Positions 13,504 through 27,813 of a stretch of 64,000 nucleotides of DNA are shown here, in pieces. The stretch is from Psoroptes ovis (lineage: Eukaryota; Arthropoda; Arachnida; Sarcoptiformes; Psoroptidae), in contig PQWQ01000016.1 of the NCBI GenBank assembly GCA_002943765.1, positions 868,001-932,000 of the forward strand, given 5' to 3'. Each line of letters begins with the position of its first letter. Positions within the stretch are counted from its first letter, which is position 1. The position numbers and the translations under genes were made by a program. The notes beneath the pieces were generated by a model. The model made no database searches, was not told the origin of the DNA, and was given only the letters and a program-made list of their open reading frames with translations.

Positions 13504-15152
13504 TATTCTTATCGTGACCATTTTTTTTGTTGCTTGAAAATTGAAATTTTTTGACTTTTAAAAATTGAAATCAAAGCCAAAATATGTTCAGGTACCTTTT
13601 GAAAAGCTATACGTTTTGAAAAGCTATACCCCTGAATGCTTTGCGAAAAATTCACCTTTGGCACAAATACAACAGACACACACGAGCATTTTTTTTTTAT
13701 TCAAAAGATAAATTAGATCAAAATATTACAAATTCCTTAGTTTTTTAAAAATTCGAAAAAACGGCTCGTGTTTGAATCATTATAATTCATTTTATTTGAA
13801 AATGAATTACCTTTGAAAAAAAAACACCCAACCTTGATTAGTTTTTTCAGTCTTAAGCTCAAAATATATATTTCATCATCATCATCATCATCATTACCTT
13901 GTTATATTTCATCATTATTTTGATCGAGAGATTAATAGTTGAAAAATTTCATTTTATAATAATAATAATAAATGTAATGATAATGGTCATCAAGTCTGAT
14001 TTTTACAAAAGAAAAGTGCATTTCAATCATTTCTATTCATTCACTTCATTCATTTATATTGATCATTAACTATTTGGTGGTCGGTCGGTTGGCCAAGGTG
14101 GTCAAATAGGTGCTTTTGTTGTTGTTGTTGTTAATGTTATTGTATTGGCTGTTGATAATGATGATGATGATGATGCATTTAATGATCTCTATTCAAAGTT
14201 ATTATTATTATTTTTTGTATTATATCATTTATTACTTTAGATTATAGGTATATATATATATTTTCTATGAATGTTTTAATGATGTTTCTTTTCTTTTAAA
14301 TCTGATCAATTTTGTAATGTAATTTTATTTTTTTATTTTTTTTATTTTTTGCGAATAATAATAAAAGGTATAAAAGGTACCTTAAGGTAAGGTAAAGTAA
14401 GGTATAAGGTATGAAATTAGTTTCAATATACAAAGCAATAGAATGAGATATACGATTGATTCAAAAGAAAAAAAAAACAATTTTCAAATATTATTTCCAT
14501 ACACAAACACTAACAGCCACACACACACACACACACTATTTAACTATTATTATTCATCAAAGGTCATCAATCTAAGCACCCAAAATTATTATTATTATTA
14601 TTAAATTTATTATTTTTTCTTATTATTTTCAATTAAATATTTTTTTTTTGACCACACACACACATTATATACTCATACGATATTAAGCAATGTTTTTGAC
14701 ATTTTTGACATTCAAATAACAATTGAAAAATTTTATTATTATTGTATTGTATTTTTCATTTATTTTTGTGGCTTTTTTTTTGAATATTATGATATGACAA
14801 GTAAAAGAAACATCATTAAAAGTATTAAAAAAAAGGGATGCTTTGAAACATGTTTGAATATGTTTGAAATAATAATAACCTTTTTAGAATGTTTGGTGAT
14901 TTGAATTAATTCAGAACGCTTTATTGTGTGTATTTGTTTTTCAAAATAAAATGAATTTTTATGTTATCTATGGAATAGCTCACCTATTCACTCACCTATT
15001 CAATCAATTCAATTCAATTGTTGTTCATCAATTTTTATTTTTGATTAATTTTGAAAGATGTTTCAAAGATGTTCAAAAAATGAGATAATAATAAAATAAG
15101 AAATGTCATTAAAATTTTGTATATATTTAAATCAAAATAATTACAAAAATAT

Positions 15153-15232
15153 TTGATTGTCGAATAAGTTCTTGCCGATTTTACAATTATTTCCTACGAT
15201 ATAATCGACAAGAACTTATGGGACAACACTAA
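15153..15232. mobile_element. Mariner-like MITE, subfamily A (inverted), copy 3
   Basis: Left end TTGATTGTCGAATAAGTTCT is degraded; right end ACTTATGGGACAACACTAA. The core (ATTTCCTACGATATAATCG) is subfamily A reversed. It carries the ATAAGTT variant of the terminal repeat. Confidence 0.75.
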
Positions 15233-15838
15233 TAAAAATAATCATTTTCAAATGATAATAATAATGATGATGACGACGACCAATTGGTAATTATAAATTT
15301 TGGTAATAAAATTTGACCAAAATGATGATTGAACCAAACAAAAGAAAAATTGAAAAAAGGTCAATAAAATTTAATTACAAATGAAATGATATATATAATC
15401 AATTGTGAATGAAATCGATTGATTAATCTATTGATAATCAATCAATCAAAGATTGAATATTTTCAATTTTCAAAATAATTCAAACGAATAGATAGATAGA
15501 TAGATAGATGAATGGATCTTGATGATGAATCAAAGGTGATGAACCTTTTTGGTTTCAATAATAATACTAATGATAATAAATGAATTCTGTATAGAAAATC
15601 AAATATTTAATGATCAGCCAAATTTTTTTTTTCAATTTTTTTTGCCTTCAAGGTATTAAAACATGAAAAAAAAATTTGAAAATTAATTTTCTTACTTTAT
15701 CTCTCTCATTCTCTCTCATTCTCCCTTGCTCTTGGTGTTGTAATATTCAACATTTACAACAATTAGTCATGGACATTTCTATGCATGTCCAAAATAATTT
15801 CAAAAATAAAAAGCCAGTCGATTTTTGTTTTCAATATA

Positions 15839-15919
15839 TTAGACATGTCCGAAAAGTTCTGACCAATTTCTACGAACAACTCTATTGATTAATCAAAATG
15901 AACTTTTCGGACAGCCTAA
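15839..15919. mobile_element. Mariner-like MITE, subfamily B, copy 4
   Basis: Termini TTAGACATGTCCGAAAAGTT and AACTTTTCGGACAGCCTAA, with the AACAACTCTATT core shared with copies 2 and 10. It lies 10 bp before copy 5. Confidence 0.8.
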
Positions 15920-15929
15920 TATATAAATA

Positions 15930-16009
15930 TTGAGTTGTCCCATAAGTTCTTGTCGGTTATATCGTAGAAAATCATTGGAAAATTGGCAAGAACTTATTGG
16001 ACAACCTAA
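15930..16009. mobile_element. Mariner-like MITE, subfamily A, copy 5
   Basis: Termini TTGAGTTGTCCCATAAGTTC and AACTTATTGGACAACCTAA; core TATATCGTAGAAAATCATTG. The CCCATAAGTT form of the end is the one closest to full-length mariner ends known from other animals. Confidence 0.85.
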
Positions 16010-17692
16010 TAATAATAAATATTAAACTTGTTATCTTTTTTTTTGAATAAATAAATGAATGTGTTCATTTTTTCAATTTCATACATTCATTTCATTTGAA
16101 TCAATCGATCGATCAATCGATCAATCAATCAAATTTTAAAAATCAACTTCTCATCACACACACACATAGAGGCTATACATTTTTTTCAAATTGAAATTTT
16201 TTCTTTCAAATTCAAAAATCAATCAATGGGTTTTCATTCATTTTTAACCAAAAAAAAAAAAAAAAAAAAAAAAAAACATTTTCTCATAGACACACACACA
16301 CACATTGATTCCATGCTCGATTTCAATGGTCATCAATGGTTAGTGTTGTTGAGTCGATTGGGTGACTGATAGATGATTGCTTAGGTGGTAGGCTGCTTTT
16401 TTTTGGTGTTTTTTGGTGTCTGTGTGTGCTTTGAATTTGTTATCACCGAATGGTCTCTCGGTTTCTCTCTCTCGCATAGAAATGATTGATTTTTCATTTG
16501 GAAATATACGAGAATGGTAATTTTTGGTCTCCCAAATTAATGGAAAACAAAATTCCGGAACCTTTGCACAGGAAATAAGCCTAAATTCTTAAAAATTAAA
16601 TTTACTCATATCAACCAATCAATCATCATCATCAATCATCAATATCATATTTGAATGATATGAAAACACCCATGTGTACAGCACCCAACAAATGTAATTT
16701 TGGAAAAATCTCTAAAATTTAAAAATTTAAAAAATTCAATTTATAAAAATATTTGTAGGTCATATACAGGATAGTGTATGTGTGTGTTAGTGCAGATAAT
16801 ATTCAAATGGATATTCACGATTTAATTTTGCTTATTTTGATTTCATTTACCCATCGCCATCATCATCATCATTATCATTGATTCAACCATTATTTTCTAA
16901 GGTCTAAGGTTTAGGTATTAGTAATGTAAGATATACACACACATACATACACTATCATTATAATCATTTAATATTCAAAAGCAGAAATACGAACGAAGAA
17001 AAATTACCACACACGATTTTTGTTTTTGAAAATAATGTATAACCTTCTTCGACAACCTTTCTTTTTTTTTTAATTTTTTATCAATCATTCAATAAGGTAA
17101 TAATGAATGAATGAATAACGATGATGAAATAGACGGATGAAATTGAAATTATTATTATTATTCAAAGCACCCAAATGTCAAAGTTCAAGACGATGTCGGT
17201 GGTAATATTTTAGGTTTTTTTTTCAAATGAAAAAACCAAAACAAAAACGATTCGAATTGATTTCAGACCTATTCGAATATTTTCAATATATTTTCTTCTT
17301 GGGTGATGCTTGTTGTTTTTCCATGTCTTGTACAATGGTTGTTCAGTTGTTTGGTTATTTGGTTGATTGGCCATTTTTCACAATTCCAATGGACCCAAAA
17401 GTTTCCACAAAGCCCACCAACATGTATTACTTTGATTTTTCTTAGGAAAGTCATTATTTTCAAATTTTTCTATTTCATTAACAGGCGCAGCGATGAAACA
17501 ACAGCAACAAAATTCATAGGTTTTACAGTGTTTGGGTGAAAATAAATAATCGAAACATACAGTGAAAAATAACAAGACAGATGTATGAATAATGTTTGTT
17601 TGTTTGATAGGAAAAAATAATGATAATTTTCAAAAAAAAAACATTATTATTTCAGTCGATTGTTTCACTTTGAAATAAATGGATGAATGATT

Positions 17693-17727
<35 letters not shown>

Positions 17728-20700
17728 CAGGGTTCTCTGTGGCTATTTTGGCTGTCTTGTTATTTCTATTTTCCCTAAACAACAACAACAACAACAAATA
17801 ACAACAAACAAATAATAAATAATCATAGGTCTTGGGTTATGGAGAAAATTTTGGAAATTGGAAAAAAAATTGCAATTTCCAAGGGGTCAAAAAATCAGTG
17901 GAAAAATAATAATAATAATAATAACCAAAACATATCTGTATATAATGCGATGATTGATCAATTCTTAACAAATTCGAAATGTGAAAGTCTATCCGAAACA
18001 ACTATTCAAAAGAAATAATAATCACAATAATTGACTTTTTTTGTCTAAATCGACAAACACAGCTAAACATACGAAGACTTTGACTGCTTGTAAAATGTAT
18101 TTGAAATGAAATGATACATAGCTTATTGTACATGCAAAAATGTAATAACAACGAAAAATAATAATGATTACAATAATACGTGGTTACATAAATAAATAAA
18201 TAAATAAACATTGAAATACATTGAAATACACAATGAATTGTCCTTCAATTTTATTCTTCGGAACAATTTTATTTTGCAAATGAATGAATGTTTGAAGCAT
18301 TACATTGAATGAATTTATTGTTTAAATTTTTCAAAATTTTTCAAAATTTCAAAAATTTTCAAACCCGAAATTCAATGACAATAAACAATGGCGATAATCG
18401 GCATTTTATGAACACAACAACAACAGATTGTTGATGATTATAATAAACATTCGGTAATATTCAAATACATTGAATATTCATAAACACATATACATCAACA
18501 ATATTCATTCATACGTCGAGACAAATATGAATGAATTTACATAAAAAATTTCAAAAGCCACAACATCCACACCACTAGAATATTGTCGGCTAGTTTATTT
18601 TATTTCATTTGGTACCGATTGATTCGAATTTTGAATTTTAAAAATTCAAACACACATGCATATTTGGTTTGTTATTTATTTATTTATTTATTTATTTATT
18701 CAATTGTTTTATTCATTTATCCATTTATTTATTCATAAATTCAGCCTGAGAAAAATGAAATGAAACTGAAATTATTATTAAGAATTATTCAGAAATCAAG
18801 AAATTCAGATTGATAATTCAAATAATAATTTCAAATGATTTCAATAATTTGTCATTATTTTCAAATAAATCTTATTGATTCATAATAAATAAAGGTCTAT
18901 AAACATGTATTATTATTATAATAATACAACAATTCAAATGTTTAAATATTTCACATAATAATAAAGTATGTGTGTGTGTGTTTGTGGCACCCATCCATCC
19001 ATCCATCCATCCAATCATTCTATCTATCTATCCATCCATCCAATCATTCATCTATCTATCCATCTATCTATTCAATCATTTATTTATTCATTTATCTATT
19101 CAATCATTCATTCATTCATTCAATCATTCATCCATACATATAACAAACACAAGCACAAAGGCAAACAAACATTGTGATAATAAGCAGGTATATATATATG
19201 ATATCATACCTGCCTATTTCACATAATAATAATAATTCGTTTTGGGTGCTTCTTGTTTGGCCAGTTTTTGCTTTCATTTCATTAAAATTTCATTTCATTA
19301 TTTCAAATCATTATTTAGGTGTTTGGTTGCCTTTGTTGTTGTTAACATGTTTTTGTGAAAATTTTCACCAATACACACACACCGAGAGAGAAGAATATGC
19401 ACGAATATTCGATTCGCATATTGGGTGGCCATCATCATCATCATCATCATCATCAGCAACAGCAGCAGCAACAACAACAACAACAAACAAACACGAATCA
19501 CCATAGAAAAATATATTCAATTTGATGAGTATAATCATCATCATCATCATCATCATCATCAGCAGCAGTATTTTATTACTAAGAAATTCATATTTTTTCA
19601 AAAAAAAAAAAAAAAAAACATGATTTATACCTGATAATCACAAATAATAATCATAAATGGGTACCCAACCAATGGTTAGGTTGCCACTTAGGTGGTAAAA
19701 TTATATCACACACACACATTGAAATACATTGAAAGATTATAATTGTAATTATATAATGACCATTATTATTATTATTATTATTATTACAAGTACAACAACA
19801 GCAGAAGCAGCAGCAGTAACAACAAATATTTGTTCAATAATAATAATAAATCGATTATTATCATTATTAGTAATCATTTTTCCAAATTTTTAAGAAAAAA
19901 ATTCTTAAAATAAAACACTCTTAAATAATGATTGAAATTCTCATCGATTTTACCAGGGTCGTAAGAATAATGTACTTTCAAAGGTTTAATATTATTCAAG
20001 TATGTTTTGAATGCAAAATATCCGAGAGCATTGGTGGACATTATCCATTCATTCATTCACACGGCTGAGATAACAAGTTTTTCAATGAAATTTTCAAAAT
20101 TTTAAAAATCAAAGATATTTTTGACAATATTTCATAAAATATAAGAGTCAATGGTAAAAGTCAATGGCAAAGTGATTAAATACGGAAAAAAAATTCATTT
20201 TTTTTTTTTAGTTTTGACCATTCATTCATTTGTACATTTGTTAATGATCATCAAATTGATGATCGTTGTAATAATAATTTCAATATCAATGATATATCAT
20301 TGCCATTGGGTGATTTTACTCGATTTTTAGCTAGTTGTTTGTCGTGTGGGGGGCAAAATTTCAAGCTTGATATGATCACCATCATCAACAACATCATCCA
20401 TCATATTTATTATTATTACATACATACATACATATATCAGATTAAATCAAATGAATTAAATCAACTTTTTTATTTTGAACATGTGAAAAAGATGTGAAAG
20501 AATTTTGACTTGTTATTACTTCTTGTGCATATTGATAATAATGATAATGATGATGAATAAAGCTTATATTATAAAATATGTTGTTCTTCATCAATGGTAC
20601 AAATGAAGTAAACATATGTATTTTTAATGGGTATATGATGACTTGTAATCATGGAATATAATTTTTTATTTTTGTTGATTATATTCCATTATTATGATCA

Positions 20701-23223
20701 TGATCATTCAGATGATCAGATTAAAATTTTAGATTATTTTGGCTCGTTGTATTATTATGATCATCATCATTATTATTTGGTGCACAGACACATATATTCA
20801 TATGATGATGATGATGATGATAATGATAATCATAAGAATAATTGAGCAAAGATGCTTAGATTTTTTTTTGAGTTCAGATTTTGAAATGGTCAAACAGTTG
20901 TGTTTTTTGATATAAAAGGTAATAATAAGATCGCTTGAATCTTGTTTTGGTCCCCATCTTGATCATCATTTATTTAACCTATTCGTTTTGTTTAGACATA
21001 TTTTTTTATGATATTCCAATGATTATTAATCAGAGTTTTACAAATCAAATAATTCGTGATTCATAATATTGTTTCATGAATCATTATTTGATTTAGATTT
21101 TGATTTTTAGAAGAAAAAAATGAATAATGATAATCAATGGAAAAAAAACAAATTCCTTATAATTTTTCTTGTTTTGAAAAATTATTTAAATTTTCATTCA
21201 TTCATTCAATTACTGTATTCATTTACTTGTAATCATTCACTCATTCATCTATTCACTGATTGAAATTCATGGATAATTGGAATAATAAACTGAAAGAAAA
21301 AAGAAGAAATAATTGAGAAAATATAGAAAATGAAAATCATTTCCAATGGAAACATTTGTACATGGAAAAACATTATATTCACATTACTACTATTTATTAT
21401 TCTCCTGTTAAACACACACACACACACACACAATTATATATTCATAGAATCAAATATTCGTATTCATGTTTTTGAACAAGTATATCATTTGAATCATGAT
21501 GTTTATATATATATTAAAAAAAAAAGGTTTCATTTTGTTAATTTTACTGTGTGTTTGTTTATTTATTCAAATAATATTTGAAAATAAATAAATAAACAAA
21601 CAAACAATCGAAATAAACAAATAGATGAATGAATTTCGATTATCGAAACTATCGAAAAACAACTACCATGAAAAAAAAAACAACAAAAATAATAAAATAA
21701 ATTTTGTTATTGTTGTTGTTGTTGTTGTTGATGAATATCTTAGACAAATTCTTCAAGATTTCATCGAAGAAATTAATGAAATGATAATTGTGTATGCGTA
21801 TATTCATTCACCCAAAAAAAAAGGATGTAATTTGTACAAATTCGTGAATATTTACAAGTAAAATGTGATTTTCAAATGAATTTCAAATGAAATTATTTGA
21901 CTGAAGAAAGAAAAATATTCATGAGAATAAATTTATTATGCTTCCAATTTACATATGAGAAAAATTTAAATGACTTTCAATCAAATCAATCGATAGAAAT
22001 CGATCAATTTAACGCAGCCATAATTTACACATTTCAATGATTGGATTGAAAACATGTTCAAAGTAATTTTACAAATCATTTCATTTTATAATTGTTTCCC
22101 AGAATTTTTTTTTTGCGAGAGAAAACAAAAATAGGAATTCAAATCTCCATGAATTTCATCAATTAATTCAATGCAAATTTCAAATCAAATAAGCCAAATT
22201 ATTTGAATGATTATTGCGTGTCAAAAAGAGAGTTGGAAATCATCTGGAAATCGATAATAAATCGATTATGGATGCTTTGAAAATCATATCACAATAAACA
22301 AATAGCCAATCGCATACAATAGCCAATCATCAAATGATGCTAAATATTACAAGTGTTGATCGTTACAGGTTTTTATTACTTATTTCATTGTTTTTTTTAT
22401 TATTTCTCAAAACAAATTTCAAACATTTTTGAAATTTCAGAAAAAAAAATGATCATAATCACAAATTCGTGCCAATAATTATTGAGAAGAATTTTTCAAA
22501 AATTGAATGAAATTATCATTGAAAAATATTTCAAAAATATAAATATTTCCATTATAATTACAAGATTATAGCCTAGTGAATAATAATTTCATTTAATTTC
22601 ATTTTATTTTTATTGTTGATAATCAAATCAACATTAATATAAATAAATAAAAAATACAATTATCACTTATCATTAATACAATTAACCATAATACAACAAG
22701 GATGCTGTTTGTATTCAATGATACTTGTTACTCTCTCGCTTTGAAATATTGGCTTTGATTATCGAAAAAACAATGGTTATTGATGATAATTGTTTTGCTT
22801 GTTAGCAGCAACATACAGTGATTCGACTAAATGAATGAATTGCTGCTATTCATTGTACATTTTTACCATTCATTTACCATTCATTTTTCATTGTATAGTT
22901 ATACTTATAGGCTCTTATTTCTTTCACTGCCATTTTTACTGCTTTGAATGCATCAAATTTTTTTTTGTGGTAAAATTCAATTGAAAAATGATCATCATCA
23001 TCATCATCGTTATCATCATAGTTATCATCATCATCATCATGACTGAAAATCAATTAATTCAAATCTTGTTTATTTTCAATCAAACATTTTCGATTGAATG
23101 TGATTCATATTCATTCATATTCATATTCAGAAATCATTTCAAATGAATTCAAATAAAATAACAAACAAAAAGATGATATGATAAATTTCATTCAATCAAT
23201 TTATTTCAATAAAAAATCAAATA
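16010..23223. other. Gene-poor AT-rich DNA with the densest microsatellites
   Basis: No gene recognised. It includes a 27-nt A run (16250-16276), a TG run (17699-17727), the large compound tetranucleotide repeat at 18989-19140, ATC/GCA trinucleotide tracts (19430-19495, 19536-19570) and AAC/TTG runs. Frames such as those at 17227-17575 and 20651-20845 are either repeat-derived or unrecognisable. Confidence 0.55.
18989..19140. repeat. Compound tetranucleotide repeat (CCAT/CTAT/TTCA family)
   Basis: About 150 bp of interleaved CATC, CTAT, TTTA and TTCA units, with CAATCATT recurring between blocks. It is open in two plus frames, producing Ser/Ile/His-rich fake ORFs. Confidence 0.9.
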
Positions 23224-23306
23224 TTAAGTTGTCCGAAAAGTTTTTTACCGGTTATATTTTGAGGAAAATCATTGGAAAATCATCAAAAACTTTCCGGACA
23301 ACCTAA
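23224..23306. mobile_element. Mariner-like MITE, subfamily A, copy 6
   Basis: Termini TTAAGTTGTCCGAAAAGTTT and AACTTTCCGGACAACCTAA; core GGTTATATTTTGAGGAAAAT. TA flanks both sides and a TAA run follows. Confidence 0.82.
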
Positions 23307-26300
23307 TAATAATAATAATAATAGTCAGCTATTCATTTCATCTCACACGTACTTTGGATTTTGACGAAAAAAAAAAGATTTCATTCAAAGATTACTCACA
23401 TCACACAGCCTCATCACACTTTTTCCACAAATCTTTACATCAACATTTTTACCATTTTTGTCTTTTGAATGGTGAAGATTTTGTAGATTCAGAAGATTAA
23501 TCAAAATCTTAAATGGCAGCATCTTAAAAAACTTGCGTAACTGTTGTGCGCTAACACTTAATCAATCAAAAGGTTATACATGAATATATTTACATTCAAA
23601 GATTATATCTTTGAATATATAAATCGATGTGTGTGTGTGTGTATTGCATGAAATTTTGCCATACATTTTTTTAAAGAAATTTTCAATTTGTGTGCTCACA
23701 CATTGCTCATATTCGTATGCGAAAATCAATGAAAATGAATGATTCAAATTCAAAAGAAAATGAGTAATTGATTAATCAATCAATTTCAAATTGAAAACTT
23801 TTAAGATTAAGATTACTTTTTTCGATAAGATATGTAAATATGGTCAACAAACAAAAGCAACAACAACAACAGCAAATGGCAAAATTAATTATTTTTAAAG
23901 CAAATTTCATGAAATGAAATAAATAAAGTATGATTCAAAGCATGAATCAATCCACCAATAAGGCAATAAAATGAAATTTTTTCCAAGGAATATAGATGAA
24001 TAAACATAAAAATATTCATTTTTATAGCAATCATAAGGTTATAGCAATGTATAAGGTATGCATAATAATAATCAATATAATCACTCGTCAAAAAAAAAGT
24101 GGACAAATTATTGTAAAATAATAATGATAATGATAATGATGATTATTATGTGGTTTTTTCAATGGTCATCATTCGATAATCATTGGGTGTTGTCACCATA
24201 TATTTTTGGTTTTTTTTTCATTCATTTTTATTCTACGAAATCGAATAATAATAAGGATAATAATAATTACATTTATGTCAAAAAAATGAAATGAAATAAA
24301 ATGAAATGAAAATAAATAAATCATGTAATCAATTGTGGTCACAATCATTTATTTATTTATTCCATTTATATGTTATGTGTACAAAGAATAACCGAAATCA
24401 ATATAAAATTCTATGATGAATGAATGATGAATAAATGATTGCAAAAGCAAAGCAAATAAAAGCAATGGAATGCTCAATTTTATTTACTTCGGAATAATTT
24501 CATGGAAATGAATACATGATAACTTGCAGCAGGGCTATACCTAATCAGAAATGCCAATGAAATGTCATAAAAATTTTTTTTTATGAATTTTGATCCGAAA
24601 ACGAAAAAATTCATAAAATTTTTCATAAAAAATCAATAAAAAACAAATATGTGTACACAGTGATGATTCAAATGTGTAAGGTTCAAAGCTTTAAAATTTT
24701 TCTCAAAAAATATTTAATGATCATAATAATAAAAAAAAATATTCAATAATTCAAGCAGTAATAATAATCTTTGATATTTTAAATTTTGAAAAAAAAACAT
24801 AAATATGCACACGTACCTGTGGAATCAATGATGATCAAGTGAATGATGATGATCTGAATGATCAAATGGATGATGATTAAACAAATTATTTCACTTGGAA
24901 TTTCAATTTTTTTTCAAAAATTTTTTGATAGAATTGAGAAAAATGTACGAAAGGGTTGAAAATATTTCGGAAAATTAATTTCACTTTTTAAAAATTCATT
25001 GGAAACAAACAAGTAAAAAAATTAGTTCCAATGTAGCCAAATCATTGATTAGGAATATATTTATATGAAAATCAAAACAATTTCAAACACACACATAAAC
25101 ACACTCAAAGGCAATGTATAGCCTTATTTTATCAATATCAAAAAAAAAAAAAAAAAATTAAAGCTTTTGATTATCTTTTTTTTATTTTAAAAATTTGAAA
25201 TAAATTTCAATTTTACAAAAAACCGAATAAATAAATAACAACACTGACTGTATGTTGTGTGATGTTCATAAAAATCATTTATTTTGAAAAAATAAATAAA
25301 CAAATAAATAAACATGACATGAAAATGACATGAAAATTGAAAGTTGTACTTGACTATTGATTGAAAAATGAGATGAAAATCTATTTGTTTTTCATTGTTG
25401 TTTCATTTATCTGTAATCTGTGAATAAATAACAATTGAACCTTTGAAAAAAAGGATGATTGTTTGTTGAAATAGATGGGAATAGATGAATAAATACATGG
25501 AATAAACAATGGTTAATTATTATTTTAAATTAATCATTTTAAATTAATCATTTTTCTTTAATTATTCATATGATGATACATGAAATTGAATTTAAAAAAT
25601 TGAATTGAATTAAATTAGATCAAAAATTGATGGAAAAAAAACAAATATCACACGATTTGAAAAAATGATAATGGAAACATTTAACAAATACACAGAGGTA
25701 AATAAACAAATAAATAAATAAATAAATGAATAAATAAATAGAACACACACATTCAAAAAAAATACACCTGGAATTTGAATATTTATTTGTTTTTTCTCGA
25801 ATTGAATTGAATTCATTCATTCATTTATTCATTTCAAAGACCCATTACCTCATAAAAATAGTGGAAAAAGTATATATATATATTCTTATTTTTATTGTTT
25901 TATTATTTTGATTGTGTGGATTTTATCATTATTATTATCATCATCATTAAATGGCCATCATCATCATCATTTTATTTAAATTTATTATTATATTATATTT
26001 ATCAATCAATCAATCATTTTATTAATTTGCCATATCCACCACCACCATCATCATTGACCATCATATTTTATATTTTATATTATATTTATCATATAAATAA
26101 ATGATAATATAATTTGAAATGATGGCCAAAAATTTTGCGTGATGTATTGTATTGTATTGATTGCTATTATTATCATTATTATTATTATTATTTTCATCAA
26201 AAATAATAAATTGAAAATGACTTGAAAATTTTTCATTGAAAATTTCAATAAAGACTATTGTTTTATTTGACAGCCGAAAATTGGCATTTGAAATTTGCAT

Positions 26301-27733
26301 TATTCACTAATTAGTCATTGGGCAATTAGAATGATTGTATTTAAACAAATTTTTACACAGAGAGAGAGAGAGAGAGGTTTATGGCAATTTTTTAATAGCA
26401 GTCAATTTCAAGTTTTGAAATTTTTTTTCACATGTTGAAATTTTGCTGCCGTCTATTGACACACAATGCTTTCATGTATTTTTTTCAAAAATATTGTTAA
26501 TTCAATTTCAAAGCATTAGATTTCGTAGTTTTTTTTTAATTTTTGCACCATCACTTGAAATAATTTGATTTATTTTTCCTGTTTTGCATAATTCAAAATA
26601 ATAAAAAAATTGCAATAATTCCTACAATAATAATTTCAATTGAAAACCAAAGGGAAAAAAAATAGCCCAAATAATTATGATTCAATTAAAAAAATATGTG
26701 ACCCAAGGGTACTTTGGAAAAAAAAAAATATTTTGAAATTTAAAAATTACCGGAACTAAAACATCATCATCATCATCATCATCAAGCTTTATTTGATTGT
26801 TTTTGTTTTTTCATTAAATTAAATTTCTCAATAAATAATTGAATCATAATCATGAATCTATTTATTTTTCAAAAAAAATTGAAATTAATTTTTTTTTCCA
26901 AAGAATTTTGATCAATTTTTTTTGACATAATAATTCAATTGGAACTTGAATTCATTCATAAAATTTTAATTATTATTCTCGTATTTCAATTCGATTTTTT
27001 TCATATTCTTTCTTTGATCTATTTTTTTAATCAACCAAAAGATGTGTATTATTTGTGAATATATAAATGGTGGTTGACATTTTCTCTGACATATTTCCAC
27101 AATACAAAAATTCAATTATTGATTCAAACAAATCAATGTTGGAAATCAAAATAATAGAAATAGAAATAGGAAAATATTAAATCAAAGAACAATTGAACAA
27201 TCAATGATTGTTCATTCATTTCATTTCCATGAAATTTCCATGTGTAAATTCCACATTTTCATGAGCCAAAACAAAAAAAAATGATCATCCAAAATCACAG
27301 AAATATTCTGAGGGAACAATGAAATCTTTGAGATAAAAAAAAAATTCTTCTTGGGTCTCGAAATTCACATGCAAGACTATACTTGTAGACTAGACTTGTG
27401 TACCACACACACATACACACACACGATCGTATGCCATTCGAATAAAAATGAATTTTCGACTTTTTTTTAATAATTCTTGAATTAATATTATTATTATTGA
27501 AATTATCAAGTTCCAATAATATTTGAATTTCATTTCATTTCATTTCATTCGTATTTCATTCAATTATTAAATTCTATAAATTAATATTTGAAGAATATTC
27601 TTCTTCTTCTTATTATTCTTATTATAATCATTATTATTATTGTTTAAAAAAATTGAAATTCTTATGATTATTATAATTTCAATAATAATAATAATTGAAT
27701 TGAATTGAAATAGATCTAAAATGACTTGAATTA
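23307..27733. other. Gene-poor AT-rich DNA
   Basis: No gene recognised. It contains TG, AAAT, AATA and ATC repeats (about 23630-23643, 25698-25740, 25925-25970, 26764-26784), a GA repeat near 26360-26377 and ATT runs. Open frames are short and repeat-biased. Confidence 0.6.
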
Positions 27734-27813
27734 TTAGGTTGTCCCATAAGTTTTCGCCGTTTTTTTTCGATTTTTTTATTTGAAAAGCAGCAAGAACTTA
27801 TGGGACAACCTAA
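27734..27813. mobile_element. Mariner-like MITE, divergent core, copy 7
   Basis: The ends TTAGGTTGTCCCATAAGTT and AACTTATGGGACAACCTAA are a perfect 19-bp inverted repeat, the best-matched pair of all copies, flanked by TA on the left. The core is T-rich and does not resemble subfamilies A or B. Confidence 0.88.

Larger units (their letters stand above)
7230..15152. other. Gene-poor AT-rich DNA with possible isolated exons
   Basis: No gene recognised. It includes a TG repeat (about 7434-7457), an AG tract, two matched 14-bp palindromes (9230-9278), TATCGATA motifs, an ATC tract at 11809-11845, GGATCAAAT repeats near 12917-12955, a duplicated GAAAAGCTATAC near 13600-13628, and GAT/GTT runs near 14118-14176. 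Possible coding fragments at 8964, 9990-10138 and 13193-13503 are entered or discussed separately. Confidence 0.5.

Noticed and set aside
17227..17575. Overlapping ORFs on both strands in slightly GC-richer DNA
   Set aside because: No recognisable domain, TTGG-rich repeats, and no supporting splice sites; left as unknown.
18968..19226. Two overlapping Ser/Ile/His-rich ORFs
   Set aside because: They are translations of a tetranucleotide repeat that stays open in several frames.
19174..19634. Several 60-110-codon ORFs on both strands with poly-Ser, poly-Met, poly-Asp or poly-His
   Set aside because: Produced by ATC and CAA trinucleotide tracts; no conserved motif or splice pattern.
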